This document shows, piece by piece, positions 9,012 through 17,178 of a DNA stretch of 35,315 bases. Source of the DNA: Verrucomicrobia bacterium UBA3841 (GTDB taxonomy: Bacteria > Verrucomicrobiota > Kiritimatiellia > RFP12 > UBA1067). Position numbers and translations under genes: made by a program. The notes under the pieces are model-generated. The model made no database searches. It had not been told where the DNA came from and saw nothing but the letters and a program-made list of their open reading frames with translations. The stretch covers positions 1 to 35,315 of the forward strand of contig DGHT01000012.1 of assembly GCA_002392765.1 (NCBI GenBank), written 5' to 3'. Within the stretch, counting starts at the first letter, position 1. Each line of letters opens with the position of its first letter.

Positions 9012-10499
9012 ATGATAAACCAGCCCAAAGTAAAACTTGCAATCGTCGGTGTCAGCCGCGACTGCTTCCCCGCTTCGCTCACGAAGAAGCGCGTAGCCGC
9101 CCTTATGGCGGAAGTCAAGAAGGCGAAACTCGCCGGCGTCGTCGACTGCCCGGTCACGATCGAGAACGAGATCGATGCGGTGAAGGCGCTCGAGTGGGCG
9201 CGCAAGGAAGGCGTCAACGCCTGCTGCATGTTCCTCGGCAACTTTGGCCCCGAGGGCCCGACCACCCTGTTCGTCCAGAAGTTCGGCGGCCCCGCGATGG
9301 TCCTTGCCGCGAAGGAGGAGAACCGGGCGGTCCTCAAGTCCGACCGCGGCGATGCGCTCTGCGGCGTTCTGAACTTCAGCTACAATGTCGGCCTCAGGCG
9401 CCTCAAGGTCTACATCCCGGAATATCCGGTGGTCGGCCCGAAGGAGGCCGTTGCGGAGATACGCGATTTCACCGCCATCGCCCGCGTCGTGCTGGGCGTC
9501 AGAAACCTCAAGGTGTTCGGTTTCGGTCCGAGACCCTACGATTTCCTCGCGTGCAACGCGCCGATACAGCCGCTCTTCGATCTCGGCGTCAACGTGCAGG
9601 AGAACTCCGAGCTCGACCTCTTCGAGCACTTCCACAAGATGGCTTCGCGCAAGGGCGAGATCGACGCCATCGCGAAGGACATGCAGAAGGAGCTCGGGAA
9701 GAACTGCCCGTATCCGGACCTCCTGCCGCAGCTCGCGCAGTTCGAGCTGGCGCTCATGGACTGGTACGAGAATCAGCGCGGCGCGTCCGAGTTCGCCGTC
9801 TTCGCGAACAAGTGCTGGCCGGCGTTCCAGACGAGCTTCCGTTTCGTGCCGTGCTACGTCAACTCCCGCCTCACGGGACGCGGCATCCCGGTCGCCTGCG
9901 AAGTCGATCTCTACGGCGCCGTGTCCGAGTACATGGTCGAGTGCGCAACCGAAAAGCCGGCTACGCTCCTCGACATCAACAATTCGGTTCCGGACGACAT
10001 CCTGCCGAAGGGGATCAAACTCGCCGGCGCGGAGAAGCGCGACCTCTACATGGGCTTCCACTGCGGCAACACGTGCATGAGCTGCCTCAAGAATTCCGGC
10101 ATGAAGTACCAGCTTATCATGAACCGCGGTCTCGAGGGCGGCGGAAAGCCCGTCATCTCGCGCGGCACCATGGAAGGCCAGATCAAGCCGGGCGACGCGA
10201 CCATGTTCCGCCTCCAGTCCAACAGCGATTCGCAGCTCGTCTCTTACATAGCCGAGGGTTCGTTCCTTGATGTCAACCCGTGCTCGTTCGGCTCGCTCGG
10301 CGTCGCCGCCATACCGGGCTTCGCAAGATTCTACCGTCACGTGCTCATCCAGAAGCGCTTCCCGCACCATGGAGCGTACGGCTTCGCCCGCGCGGGCAAG
10401 ACGCTGTTCGAGGCGCTGAAGCTTCTCGGCGTCGACGATATCAATACGCCCAGACCCGCAGGATGCCTGTATCCCGGGGAAAATCCGTTCGCGGTCTGA
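9012..10499 (+). CDS. L-fucose/L-arabinose isomerase family protein
   Basis: This 495-residue cytoplasmic enzyme belongs to the FucI/AraA sugar isomerase group and looks closer to the L-fucose isomerase-like branch than to classical AraA. Visible stretches include CMFLGNFGPEGPT, SDRGDALCGVLNFSYNVG and GTMEGQIKPGDATMF. The C-terminal half has KRFPHHGAYGF, where histidines of the metal site are expected. The start ATG 9012 lies 2 bases after the kinase stop, and its ribosome binding site (AGGAG) is inside the kinase end, indicating translational coupling. The next gene encodes AraD, so the reaction here is most likely L-arabinose to L-ribulose. Fucose isomerisation is less likely because no fuculose-phosphate aldolase is present. 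Confidence 0.85.
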   Translation: MINQPKVKLAIVGVSRDCFPASLTKKRVAALMAEVKKAKLAGVVDCPVTIENEIDAVKALEWARKEGVNACCMFLGNFGPEGPTTLFVQKFGGPAMVLAAKEENRAVLKSDRGDALCGVLNFSYNVGLRRLKVYIPEYPVVGPKEAVAEIRDFTAIARVVLGVRNLKVFGFGPRPYDFLACNAPIQPLFDLGVNVQENSELDLFEHFHKMASRKGEIDAIAKDMQKELGKNCPYPDLLPQLAQFELALMDWYENQRGASEFAVFANKCWPAFQTSFRFVPCYVNSRLTGRGIPVACEVDLYGAVSEYMVECATEKPATLLDINNSVPDDILPKGIKLAGAEKRDLYMGFHCGNTCMSCLKNSGMKYQLIMNRGLEGGGKPVISRGTMEGQIKPGDATMFRLQSNSDSQLVSYIAEGSFLDVNPCSFGSLGVAAIPGFARFYRHVLIQKRFPHHGAYGFARAGKTLFEALKLLGVDDINTPRPAGCLYPGENPFAV

Positions 10500-10527
10500 C
10501 GCGGCGAAACAAAGAGAGGCGGCGCCT

Positions 10528-11223
10528 ATGCTGGAAGAGCTCAAAAAGACTGTCTATGAGGCGAATATGCGCCTCAAGAACGAGGGGCTTGTGGTTCTCA
10601 CCTGGGGCAACGCGAGCGCGTTCGACGCCGAAAGCGGGCTTGTCGTAATCAAGCCGAGCGGCGTCGACTACGCCACGCTTTCGCCCGGGGACATGGTAGT
10701 CGTCGATCTGGAGGGGAATGTCGTCGAAGGACGCTACCGCCCCTCCAGCGACACCCCGACCCATGTAGCCGTATACCGCGCCTTCAAGGGCGTCGGCGGA
10801 GTGGTGCATACGCACAGCCCCGAGGCGACGGCCTGGGCGCAGGCGTGCCGCGAGATTCCGTGCTACGGAACCACGCACGCCGACTGCTTCCACGGCGCCG
10901 TCCCCCTTGCTCGTTTCCTGACGGAGGAGGAGATCGCCGCCGACTACGAAGGCAACACGGGCAAGGCAATCGTGGAGCGCTTCGCCGGTTTCGATCCTCT
11001 CGAGCGTCCCGGCGTACTCGTCTCGGGGCACGGGCCTTTTACCTGGGGTAAAACCGCGATGAAGGCCGTCGACAATGCAGTGTCTCTCGAAGAGATCGCC
11101 AAGATGGCGCGCCTTACGGAGGAACTGCGGGCGCACGTCCCGGGACGGGAAGTCCCGGCTTACGTTTCAGAAAAACATTTTCTTAGAAAGCACGGCCCCG
11201 GCGCCTATTACGGCCAGGCGTGA
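10528..11223 (+). CDS. araD: L-ribulose-5-phosphate 4-epimerase
   Basis: This protein has 231 residues, the same length as E. coli AraD. It interconverts L-ribulose 5-phosphate and D-xylulose 5-phosphate, linking L-arabinose to the pentose phosphate pathway. Class II aldolase/epimerase features are all present: LTWGNAS and IKPSGV for phosphate binding, RPSSDTPTH, zinc ligands in VVHTHS (His94, His96) and SGHGPF (His168), the catalytic Asp119 in THADCF, and Tyr228 in the terminal YYGQ. The Asp plus Tyr pair and the YYGQ end separate epimerases from fuculose-phosphate aldolases. A GAGAGG-like ribosome binding site precedes the ATG. It closes the symporter-kinase-isomerase operon. Confidence 0.95.
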   Translation: MLEELKKTVYEANMRLKNEGLVVLTWGNASAFDAESGLVVIKPSGVDYATLSPGDMVVVDLEGNVVEGRYRPSSDTPTHVAVYRAFKGVGGVVHTHSPEATAWAQACREIPCYGTTHADCFHGAVPLARFLTEEEIAADYEGNTGKAIVERFAGFDPLERPGVLVSGHGPFTWGKTAMKAVDNAVSLEEIAKMARLTEELRAHVPGREVPAYVSEKHFLRKHGPGAYYGQA

Positions 11224-11253
11224 CATTACTGATATAACGGTTGTTTTTTCGAT

Positions 11254-12900
11254 ATGAACACGGCGTTTGCGTTGTTGGCCGCGGTTGCGGTATTGGGCCC
11301 TTCGGGCGAAAAGGTCTGCGACGTCACGCTCCCCGCGCTTCCGCAGGGCGCGCGCATCGAGACGACGAATCTGGAAAACGCCGTCGCATGGCGAATCCGC
11401 TTCGACGGAGATGGCGAGCGCCGCATCGCGGATGAAGGCTGGGCCTTCGACTTCGGCGCGGACCTCAGGTGCTGGCCCGTCTCCCATGCGCAGGGCGAGT
11501 ACGTCCCGAAGACACTCTCGACGATTTCGCAGATGGCGCCGCGTCCCGACTTTGCGCCTGTCGCCGCGGGAATCGGGGAAATGCACAACTACGCGACGCA
11601 TTTCCCCGGCACGGCGGAGAGTCCGCTCGTCGTGGAAGGGCCCGGCTTCGTCGCCGCAATCGGCGACGCCGGATGCCTCGACTATGCGCGCATCCGCTTC
11701 GCGAGCGGCGAGAAGCCAGGAACGGTGAAGACTGTTCTCGAAGGAGAGGCCGTAGTGAAGGCGCCGTATGTGACGCCTTGGCGTTACATCCACGTGGCGA
11801 AGGACGCCGCGGCGCTTGCGAACGCGCAGCCGACGCTGATGGATGCGCTGAACGCGCCTTCGCGCATCGCTGACATGAGCTGGATAAAGCCCGGCAAGGT
11901 GCTGCGCGTCGCGAAGCTCGACACGGACTGCGGCAAGGCGGCGGTAGATTTCGTGAAGCGCAACAACATGCAGTACATCGAGCTCGACTGCGGATGGTAC
12001 GGCCAGGAGCACATCGGCGATCCGCTCAAGCCCGGCCTTGCTCCCGAGCGCGTCGCGAAGGGCGAGAAGTTCGACCTCTTCGAGATTCTCCGCTATGCGA
12101 AGGAGAAGGACGTCGGCGTAATACTCTACGTCAACCGCGAGCCGCTCAAGAAGAACCGCGACGCGATCCTCGACCAGCTCGTCAAGTGGGGCGTGAAGGG
12201 CGTGAAGTACGGGTTTGTCAACGTCGGCAATCAGGAGTGGCGCAAATGGGTGACGGACGCGATCGCGGCCGCGGCGGATCGGGAACTCCTTGTCGACATC
12301 CACGACGAGTACCGGCTGACGGGAATCCAGAAGACGTATCCAAACGTAATGACAGTTGAAGGCATCTGCGGCAACGAGGAGATGCCGAACGCGGCGCACG
12401 ACTGCGCACTGCCCTTCACGCGCTTCCTCGACGGACCCGGCGACTACACGCCGTGCTGGAACAACGGGCGCGTCAAGAACACGCTTGCCCACCAACTCGC
12501 GCTTCCGTGCGTCTACACGAGCGGATGGCAGTTCCTCTTCTGGTACAGCCGTCCCGACCAGATACCCGAGAAGGATCCGGCGCTCGACTTCTGGCGCGAA
12601 CTTCCCTCGTCGTTCGACGAGACGCGCTTCCTTCAGGGAGAGATCGGAAAGTTCGCCGTCGTCGCGCGGAGGAAGGGGCGCATGTGGTACGTCGCCGGAA
12701 TCAACGGACTTGAGCGCCGCGCGTTCACCATAGATACGTCCTTCCTCGGCGCTGGGGAATGGAAATGCCGCCTCTTCCGCGACGCCGACCCGGCAATCGA
12801 GTCGGGCCTCGGCAAGGTGACGGTCGAATCCGTGCCGGTTGCGCCTGTGATGACGGTCGAGGCCGCGGCCCGCGGCGGATTCGCAGCGATCTTCGAATAG
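11254..12900 (+). CDS. Exported GH97-family glycosidase
   Basis: This 548-residue protein has a short, weak signal peptide (MNTAFALLAAVAVLGPSGE). The N-terminal beta-sandwich (to about residue 195) ends in TPWRYIHVA, and the barrel starts at MSWIKPGKV, both typical of GH97. The catalytic region has LYVNREPL, VDIHDEYR (Glu352), VEGICGNEE (Glu369, Glu375) and FTRFLDGPGDYTPC. At the position where retaining GH97 enzymes have the nucleophile Asp, this protein reads VKYGFVNVG (Tyr319-Gly320), so it lacks that Asp and should belong to an inverting-type or divergent branch that uses glutamates. GH97 includes alpha-glucosidases, alpha-galactosidases and beta-L-arabinopyranosidases. The adjacent arabinose operon makes the last attractive but not proven. 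A TATAAC at 11233-11238 may give it its own start with a very short leader. Confidence 0.87.
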   Translation: MNTAFALLAAVAVLGPSGEKVCDVTLPALPQGARIETTNLENAVAWRIRFDGDGERRIADEGWAFDFGADLRCWPVSHAQGEYVPKTLSTISQMAPRPDFAPVAAGIGEMHNYATHFPGTAESPLVVEGPGFVAAIGDAGCLDYARIRFASGEKPGTVKTVLEGEAVVKAPYVTPWRYIHVAKDAAALANAQPTLMDALNAPSRIADMSWIKPGKVLRVAKLDTDCGKAAVDFVKRNNMQYIELDCGWYGQEHIGDPLKPGLAPERVAKGEKFDLFEILRYAKEKDVGVILYVNREPLKKNRDAILDQLVKWGVKGVKYGFVNVGNQEWRKWVTDAIAAAADRELLVDIHDEYRLTGIQKTYPNVMTVEGICGNEEMPNAAHDCALPFTRFLDGPGDYTPCWNNGRVKNTLAHQLALPCVYTSGWQFLFWYSRPDQIPEKDPALDFWRELPSSFDETRFLQGEIGKFAVVARRKGRMWYVAGINGLERRAFTIDTSFLGAGEWKCRLFRDADPAIESGLGKVTVESVPVAPVMTVEAAARGGFAAIFE

Positions 12901-12907
12901 GGGTGTT

Positions 12908-12950
12908 TTCCCGGTTAGTGACGGAGCAAGATGCTCCATCTCCTTGATTC
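12908..12950 (+). repeat. Left flanking hairpin repeat (inverted relative to the array)
   Basis: This copy contains TTAGTGACGGAGC and the perfect hairpin GGAGCA-AGA-TGCTCC, then ATCTCCTTGAT. It is nearly identical, in the same orientation, to 13276-13318. Its reverse complement matches the units of the central array. It begins only a few bases after the GH97 stop codon. Confidence 0.8.
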
Positions 12951-12959
12951 CGCCGCCGT

Positions 12960-13170
12960 CCCTAACTGGGAAAGTCGCCCATCTTGGCGACGATATCAAG
13001 GAGATGCGGCATCCTGCCGCGTCCCTAACTGGGAAAGTCGCCATCTTGGCGGCGATATCAAGGAGATGCGGCATCCTGCCGCGTCCCTAACTGGGAAAGT
13101 CGCCCATCTTGGCGGCGATATCAAGGAGATGCGGCATCCTGCCGCGTCCCTAACTGGGAAAGCAGCCCTG
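12960..13170 (+). repeat. Tandem array of 63-bp hairpin-forming units (3 full, 1 partial)
   Basis: Units start with CCCTAACTGGGAAAG at 12960, 13023, 13085 and 13148. The first and third are 63 bases, the second 62 (one C missing), and the fourth stops after about 15-20 bases. Each unit carries three potential stems: CCC-TAACT-GGG, CGCC-CATCTT-GGCG, and the perfect GCGGCA-TCC-TGCCGC. The units are adjacent with no unique spacers. Both strands stay open through the array because the unit length is near a multiple of three, which creates false repeat proteins. A REP-like or small non-autonomous mobile element is the likely nature. Confidence 0.85.
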
Positions 13171-13249
13171 TAGCCATCGCATTTCACAACTCTCAAACGG
13201 GCGAGACGCCACCCCTGCTAGGGCATCGCTTCGCGACTCGCCTTCGGCT

Positions 13250-13268
13250 TGGGGGATACGTTCCCCCA
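13250..13268 (+). repeat. Perfect 7-bp stem-loop inside the repeat island
   Basis: TGGGGGA and TCCCCCA surround a TACGT loop. No T-run follows, so it is not a classical terminator. Together with nearby CCCT-GCT-AGGG (about 13213-13223) and GCGAG/CTCGC arms it makes 13168-13270 highly foldable in one strand. Confidence 0.7.
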
Positions 13269-13275
13269 GTGTGGC

Positions 13276-13318
13276 TTTCCCAGTTAGTGACGGAGCAAGA
13301 TGCTCCATCTCCTTGATA
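13276..13318 (+). repeat. Right flanking hairpin repeat (same orientation as the left flank)
   Basis: This near copy of 12908-12950 has CAGTTAGTGACGGAGC, the GGAGCA/TGCTCC stem and ATCTCCTTGAT. It closes the island, so the array lies between two inverted elements of the same family. Confidence 0.8.
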
Positions 13319-13344
13319 AATTTCACAATTTCACAACTCCCCAT

Positions 13345-13392
13345 TTCCCCCGTCTTGGGGAATTGACAGGTCTCCCGGGGGCGTGATAGAAT
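13345..13392 (+). promoter_or_regulatory. Promoter of GH20 copy 1 with GGGGAA palindrome
   Basis: The -35 TTGACA (13363-13368) and -10 TAGAAT (13387-13392) are separated by 18 bases. Directly upstream and touching the -35 is TTCCCC-CGTCTT-GGGGAA (13345-13362). The ATG at 13403 is only 10 bases after the -10 box and no Shine-Dalgarno sequence is seen, so the mRNA leader would be only a few bases long. Confidence 0.7.
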
Positions 13393-13402
13393 ATTCGATA
13401 CA

Positions 13403-14989
13403 ATGAAGAATGCAGTTTATTTTGCCGCAACGATGGCGGTTTTCGCCTCAAATGCCGCCGCGCTCGTTCCTGCTGCAAGAGAGTTTGCGGCAGGCGAGGG
13501 AGTCCTTTCCATAACATCCAAGGTTTCGTTCACGGAGATCGACTGGTACGACTTCGACCGCGTGGGACAGTGTCTGGCGGAGGTTGAAAAGACGGTCGTG
13601 CGCGACAAGTCGCTTCCCCCCGAAGGCTACAGGCTGCATGTCGGCGCGGATTCCATCGCAATCGCATCGGCGGACGACGCCGGCGAATTCTACGCTTACC
13701 AGACGTTGAGGCAGCTCGCAACCCTGACAAGTTCCAACTCCATAGCGATTCCGCGATGCATCGTCCGCGACTGGCCTGCGTTCCGGTGGCGGGGGCTGCT
13801 CATCGACGAGGCCCGTCATTTTCTCGGCAAGGAAACCGTGCTGAAGATTCTCGACGAAATGGCGATGCACAAGCTGAATGTCCTGCATTGGCATCTTGTC
13901 GACGACCAAGGATGGCGAGTGGAGATCAAACGCCATCCGGAACTTGTCGAATACGGCTCGGTGCGTCCATGCTCGGTCCGTTTCGGAACCCATGCGTCAT
14001 GGAAACCGCCAGCGCACGCGATGGAATATGAGCTGAACAAAGACCGCTACGGGCCGTTTTTCCACACGCAGGACGACGTGCGCGAAATAGTGGCGTACGC
14101 AAAGGCCCGCCACATAACGGTCATGCCCGAAATCGAGCTTCCTGGACATGTCCGCGCTCTTCTCGCCGCTCATCCCGAATTCATCTGCGAAGGGGCGACG
14201 CACGGACGGGAGCCGGCGGTGGCATGGAGCGTCCAGAAGGAGGTGCTGTGCGTGGGGAATGACGACGCAGTGCGCTTTTTGGAGGACGTCCTGGATGAAG
14301 TGTGCGAACTTTTCCCGGATGCGCCGTTCATCCACATCGGCGGGGACGAATGTCCCAGGACCAACTGGAAGAAATGCCGGAAATGCCAGGCGCGGATTGC
14401 GTCGGAGGGTCTGGTGGACGAAAGCGGGCTTCAGGCGTGGATAACGGCGAGGATGGTGCGGCACATCGAGAAGAAAGGCCGCCGTGCCGCGGGCTGGGAC
14501 GAGATTCTCGCCGGCGACGTGCCGAAGTCTGCGGTAGGCATGGTGTGGCGCAGTTCGCCGGAAGGCGGCGCGGGGACTGAATTCGTGTCTGCGGCGGAGG
14601 CGGTCGGACGGGGACACGACATGGTGATGGCTCCGAACGAATACTGCTATCTGAACTACATGCAGGGAATCGAGCATGATCCATATCCATACTTCTCGGT
14701 CTGGCCCTCGTCGTCTGTCATCACGCTTGAGAAAGCGTATTCGTTCGATCCTTGCGCGGGAATCCCCGCGGAGCGCCGCGACCGCATCCTCGGCGGTCAG
14801 GCATGCGTATGGGGCGAATCGACTTTCAACATCTTCGACTTCGAGTGGAAGGCGTGGCCGCGAGGCTGTGCGATTGCCGAAGCTCTATGGCTCGGCGATG
14901 AGAGGCCCGGTTTCGCCGACTTTCTCGAACGCATGGAAAAGCATCGCATCCGCCTGCTTGATGCGCACATAAACTCCGCGCCGCTGTAG
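13403..14989 (+). CDS. Exported GH20 beta-N-acetylhexosaminidase, copy 1
   Basis: This 528-residue protein has a signal peptide (MKNAVYFAATMAVFASNAAA), a GH20b-type N-terminal alpha/beta domain (to about residue 125) and the GH20 barrel. Signatures include FRWRGLLIDEARHFLGKE, MHKLNVLHWHLVDDQGWR, MPEIELPGH and the catalytic pair in HIGGDE (Asp315-Glu316), where Asp positions the substrate acetamido group and Glu is the acid. The Trp-rich end reads FEWKAWPRGCAIAEALW. It would release terminal GlcNAc or GalNAc from glycans outside the cytoplasm. A close paralogue lies at 28142-29749: the mature parts are very similar, but the signal peptides are unrelated and the spacer after the stop shares 13 bases. 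It may be co-transcribed with the sensor kinase 34 bases downstream. Confidence 0.94.
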   Translation: MKNAVYFAATMAVFASNAAALVPAAREFAAGEGVLSITSKVSFTEIDWYDFDRVGQCLAEVEKTVVRDKSLPPEGYRLHVGADSIAIASADDAGEFYAYQTLRQLATLTSSNSIAIPRCIVRDWPAFRWRGLLIDEARHFLGKETVLKILDEMAMHKLNVLHWHLVDDQGWRVEIKRHPELVEYGSVRPCSVRFGTHASWKPPAHAMEYELNKDRYGPFFHTQDDVREIVAYAKARHITVMPEIELPGHVRALLAAHPEFICEGATHGREPAVAWSVQKEVLCVGNDDAVRFLEDVLDEVCELFPDAPFIHIGGDECPRTNWKKCRKCQARIASEGLVDESGLQAWITARMVRHIEKKGRRAAGWDEILAGDVPKSAVGMVWRSSPEGGAGTEFVSAAEAVGRGHDMVMAPNEYCYLNYMQGIEHDPYPYFSVWPSSSVITLEKAYSFDPCAGIPAERRDRILGGQACVWGESTFNIFDFEWKAWPRGCAIAEALWLGDERPGFADFLERMEKHRIRLLDAHINSAPL

Positions 14990-15023
14990 CGGCGCATGAT
15001 AGACCCTGCAGGAATCATTCAAC

Positions 15024-17159
15024 ATGACAACGACAATCCTTCTTGCAGCTGTACTTTGCACTGGCGCAGATAGCGCGACCTTGACGCGGCTTGAAGATGT
15101 TCAGGCTGCGTGCAATGCGCGCATGGCGACCAACGCCGCGTTCAATGTCAGCGGAACGCTGCTGTCGTACTTCCGCCGCGCCGTAACCCGCGAATGGATC
15201 CTCGGCGTATCCGACGGAACGAACACAGTCACTTTCTACGAACTGAACAGAGACGGCGTCGCGGCTGAAAGTCTCGACGAGCCGCGCCTCGGCGATCGTG
15301 TCCGTCTGAAGGGCGTTCTCTACGGCTACGGCGGCGGCCTCTATCCCGGCTACAGGAAAATGGAGCTTGTCGGGCATCAGCCGATCGGCGCCGCAGACAG
15401 CATAACGCCTGCCGACATGTTCGACGTCGGCAATCTTTCGCGAATCGTGAGAATGATTGGAGTTGTACGCAATGCATTCCGCGACGAAAGTGACCCTAAC
15501 TTCGTGGTGATGGAACTTGTCTGCGGCGGCTCTTCGGCGCTGGCCATGGCGATAGACGTCTGGCGCGAAATCTCCGACCCCTCGGACTACATCGGCAAGA
15601 CGGTCGCTGCAGAAGGCGTAGTCGCCAATCCGAAAGTCGGCGCAAGACGGTATGCAGGGCGCATACTGACGGTGTCCGGCAGGGAGAACATACACGTTCT
15701 TGTTTCCGGCGAGGCTCCGCTGGGCGAACCGATGCCCGACATCTCCGAAATACGCCCCATGCCTCCGTCGGAACTTGCCCGCCTCGGCCGCCACAAGGCC
15801 GTTGGGACGGTACGCGCCGTATGGCATGGCAACCGCGCATTCATAGAGACCGACGCGGGGGAGATCGTCGGCGTGCGCTTTGCGAAGCCCGATGTCCCCG
15901 GCGTAGGGGCGCGAGTCCGCGTTGCGGGATTCCCGGAGACGGACATATATTCGCTGAGCCTGGTGAATGCGACATGGGCCGAGGCGGAAGGCGTCGCCCT
16001 GCCGCGGCAGCGGCCCAGGGACATCTCGCCGGTGCAGTTGCTTGAGGATGGTTTCGGCAATCCGCAGATAAACATACGGGCGAACGGGCGCGCCTTCCGC
16101 ATCAGGGGATGCGTCAGGTACCTGCCGCCGCCTGACGTGCGCGAGAAGTGGCTTGGCGTCGAATCCGGCGGGCTGCTTGTTTCCGTGGACGCCGAGCGGC
16201 TGGCGGAGGCGATGGACGGACTTGAGATCGGCTGCGAAGTCGCGGTGTCGGGCGTGTGCGTCGTCGATACGGAAGGGTTGTCGTCCGGCATCCCGCTTCC
16301 GCGCGCAAAGGGTGTCTTCATAGTCCCCGCCGGGGCCGGCGACATAGAGGTGCTTGCCCGTCCGCCGTGGTGGACGGTCGGGCGGCTTATTGCCGTAATC
16401 GGGCTGCTCGCGGCGGTGCTTGCCGCGATTCTCCTCTGGAACGTCGCGCTCTCTCGCCGCGCCGAGCGACGCGGACGGGAACTTGCGGACGAGCGGCTCG
16501 GGCGCGTCACTTCCGAACTCAAGGTCGAGGAGCGGACGCGGCTTGCCGTGGAGCTGCACGACGCCATGTCGCAGACGCTTGCCGGGATTTCGATGGAGGT
16601 CGGCGCGGCAAAGGAACAGGCGCAGGGCGGCGACTCCCGGCTCCTGAAGCGGCTGGACTTCGTCGCCAACGCGATAAACGCCTGCCGCAACGAGCTCAAG
16701 AACTGCATCTGGGATCTCAGGAGCGAGGCGCTTGAAGAGGCGCGGATGGACGACGCGATACGCAAGAGCCTTGTCAAGGACGTCAGGGACGAGGAACTGA
16801 CGGTGCGGTTCAACGTGCCGCGCGAGATGTTCTCCGACAACACGGCGCACTCCATAGTGCGAACGATACGGGAGCTGGCCGTGAACGCGATGCGGCACGG
16901 CGGCGCAAAGCACATCGCCATAGCGGGAAGCATCGACGGCGACCTGCTGCGGTTTTCGGTGAAGGACGACGGATGCGGATTCGATCCCGCGAACGCGCCT
17001 GGCGTTGCCGAGGGGCATTTCGGATTGCAGGGAATACGGGAGCGGCTGGCGCCGCTCGGGGGAATGCTTGAGATCGACAGCATTCCGGGAAAAGGCGTAA
17101 AAGCGAAAATCACCTTTAAACTGGCAGCCGGCCCGGAAGTTGAAAAGTTGAATGGGTGA
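15024..17159 (+). CDS. NarL-type sensor histidine kinase with repeated periplasmic OB-like modules
   Basis: This protein has 711 residues. A signal peptide (MTTTILLAAVLCTGADS) is followed by about 430 exported residues, one membrane helix (about 449-476), a short coiled linker, a HisKA_3 dimerisation helix and an HATPase domain. The phosphoacceptor is His512 in AVELHDAMSQTLAGI. ATP-binding boxes are IRELAVNAMRHGGAKH, DDGCGFD and GHFGLQGIRERL. The exported part appears to be four related beta-rich modules, each running from V-x-G-x-V to G-x-x-V-x-V-x-G. They look like OB folds, but no known sensor family is recognised. It should phosphorylate the response regulator just downstream. The last residues (EVEKLNG) fall in a short low-complexity repeat and may be a late extension. 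Confidence 0.9.
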   Translation: MTTTILLAAVLCTGADSATLTRLEDVQAACNARMATNAAFNVSGTLLSYFRRAVTREWILGVSDGTNTVTFYELNRDGVAAESLDEPRLGDRVRLKGVLYGYGGGLYPGYRKMELVGHQPIGAADSITPADMFDVGNLSRIVRMIGVVRNAFRDESDPNFVVMELVCGGSSALAMAIDVWREISDPSDYIGKTVAAEGVVANPKVGARRYAGRILTVSGRENIHVLVSGEAPLGEPMPDISEIRPMPPSELARLGRHKAVGTVRAVWHGNRAFIETDAGEIVGVRFAKPDVPGVGARVRVAGFPETDIYSLSLVNATWAEAEGVALPRQRPRDISPVQLLEDGFGNPQINIRANGRAFRIRGCVRYLPPPDVREKWLGVESGGLLVSVDAERLAEAMDGLEIGCEVAVSGVCVVDTEGLSSGIPLPRAKGVFIVPAGAGDIEVLARPPWWTVGRLIAVIGLLAAVLAAILLWNVALSRRAERRGRELADERLGRVTSELKVEERTRLAVELHDAMSQTLAGISMEVGAAKEQAQGGDSRLLKRLDFVANAINACRNELKNCIWDLRSEALEEARMDDAIRKSLVKDVRDEELTVRFNVPREMFSDNTAHSIVRTIRELAVNAMRHGGAKHIAIAGSIDGDLLRFSVKDDGCGFDPANAPGVAEGHFGLQGIRERLAPLGGMLEIDSIPGKGVKAKITFKLAAGPEVEKLNG

Positions 17160-17178
17160 AAGGTTGAAAAGTTATGAA
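17140..17178 (+). repeat. Short direct repeat at the kinase/regulator junction
   Basis: GTTGAAAAGTT occurs at about 17143 and again at about 17164, with a related GGTGAAAGG between. It encodes the last residues of the kinase and the 14-base gap before the regulator ATG. It gives no clear ribosome binding site for the regulator. Confidence 0.6.

Noticed and set aside
9012..10499. L-fucose pathway assignment for the operon
   Set aside because: The isomerase is FucI-like, but the last gene is clearly an L-ribulose-5-phosphate 4-epimerase (Asp119, Tyr228, YYGQ end) and not a fuculose aldolase.
11167..13074. 635-residue minus-strand frame, and similar long minus-strand frames at 15015-17018, 22721-24646, 25894-28179 and 33992-35311
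   Set aside because: They lie opposite genes with clear domains, have arginine-rich composition without motifs, and arise from high GC at third codon positions.
12960..13170. Possible CRISPR array
   Set aside because: The 63-bp units are adjacent and identical throughout, with no unique spacers and no cas genes nearby.
12931..13173. Repeat protein encoded by the tandem array on either strand
   Set aside because: The frames exist only because the unit is 62-63 bases. The one-base indel in unit 2 shifts the frame, and there is no start signal or signal peptide.
13250..13268. Rho-independent terminator after GH97
   Set aside because: A strong stem is present but no T-run follows, and it lies 350 bases after the stop codon.
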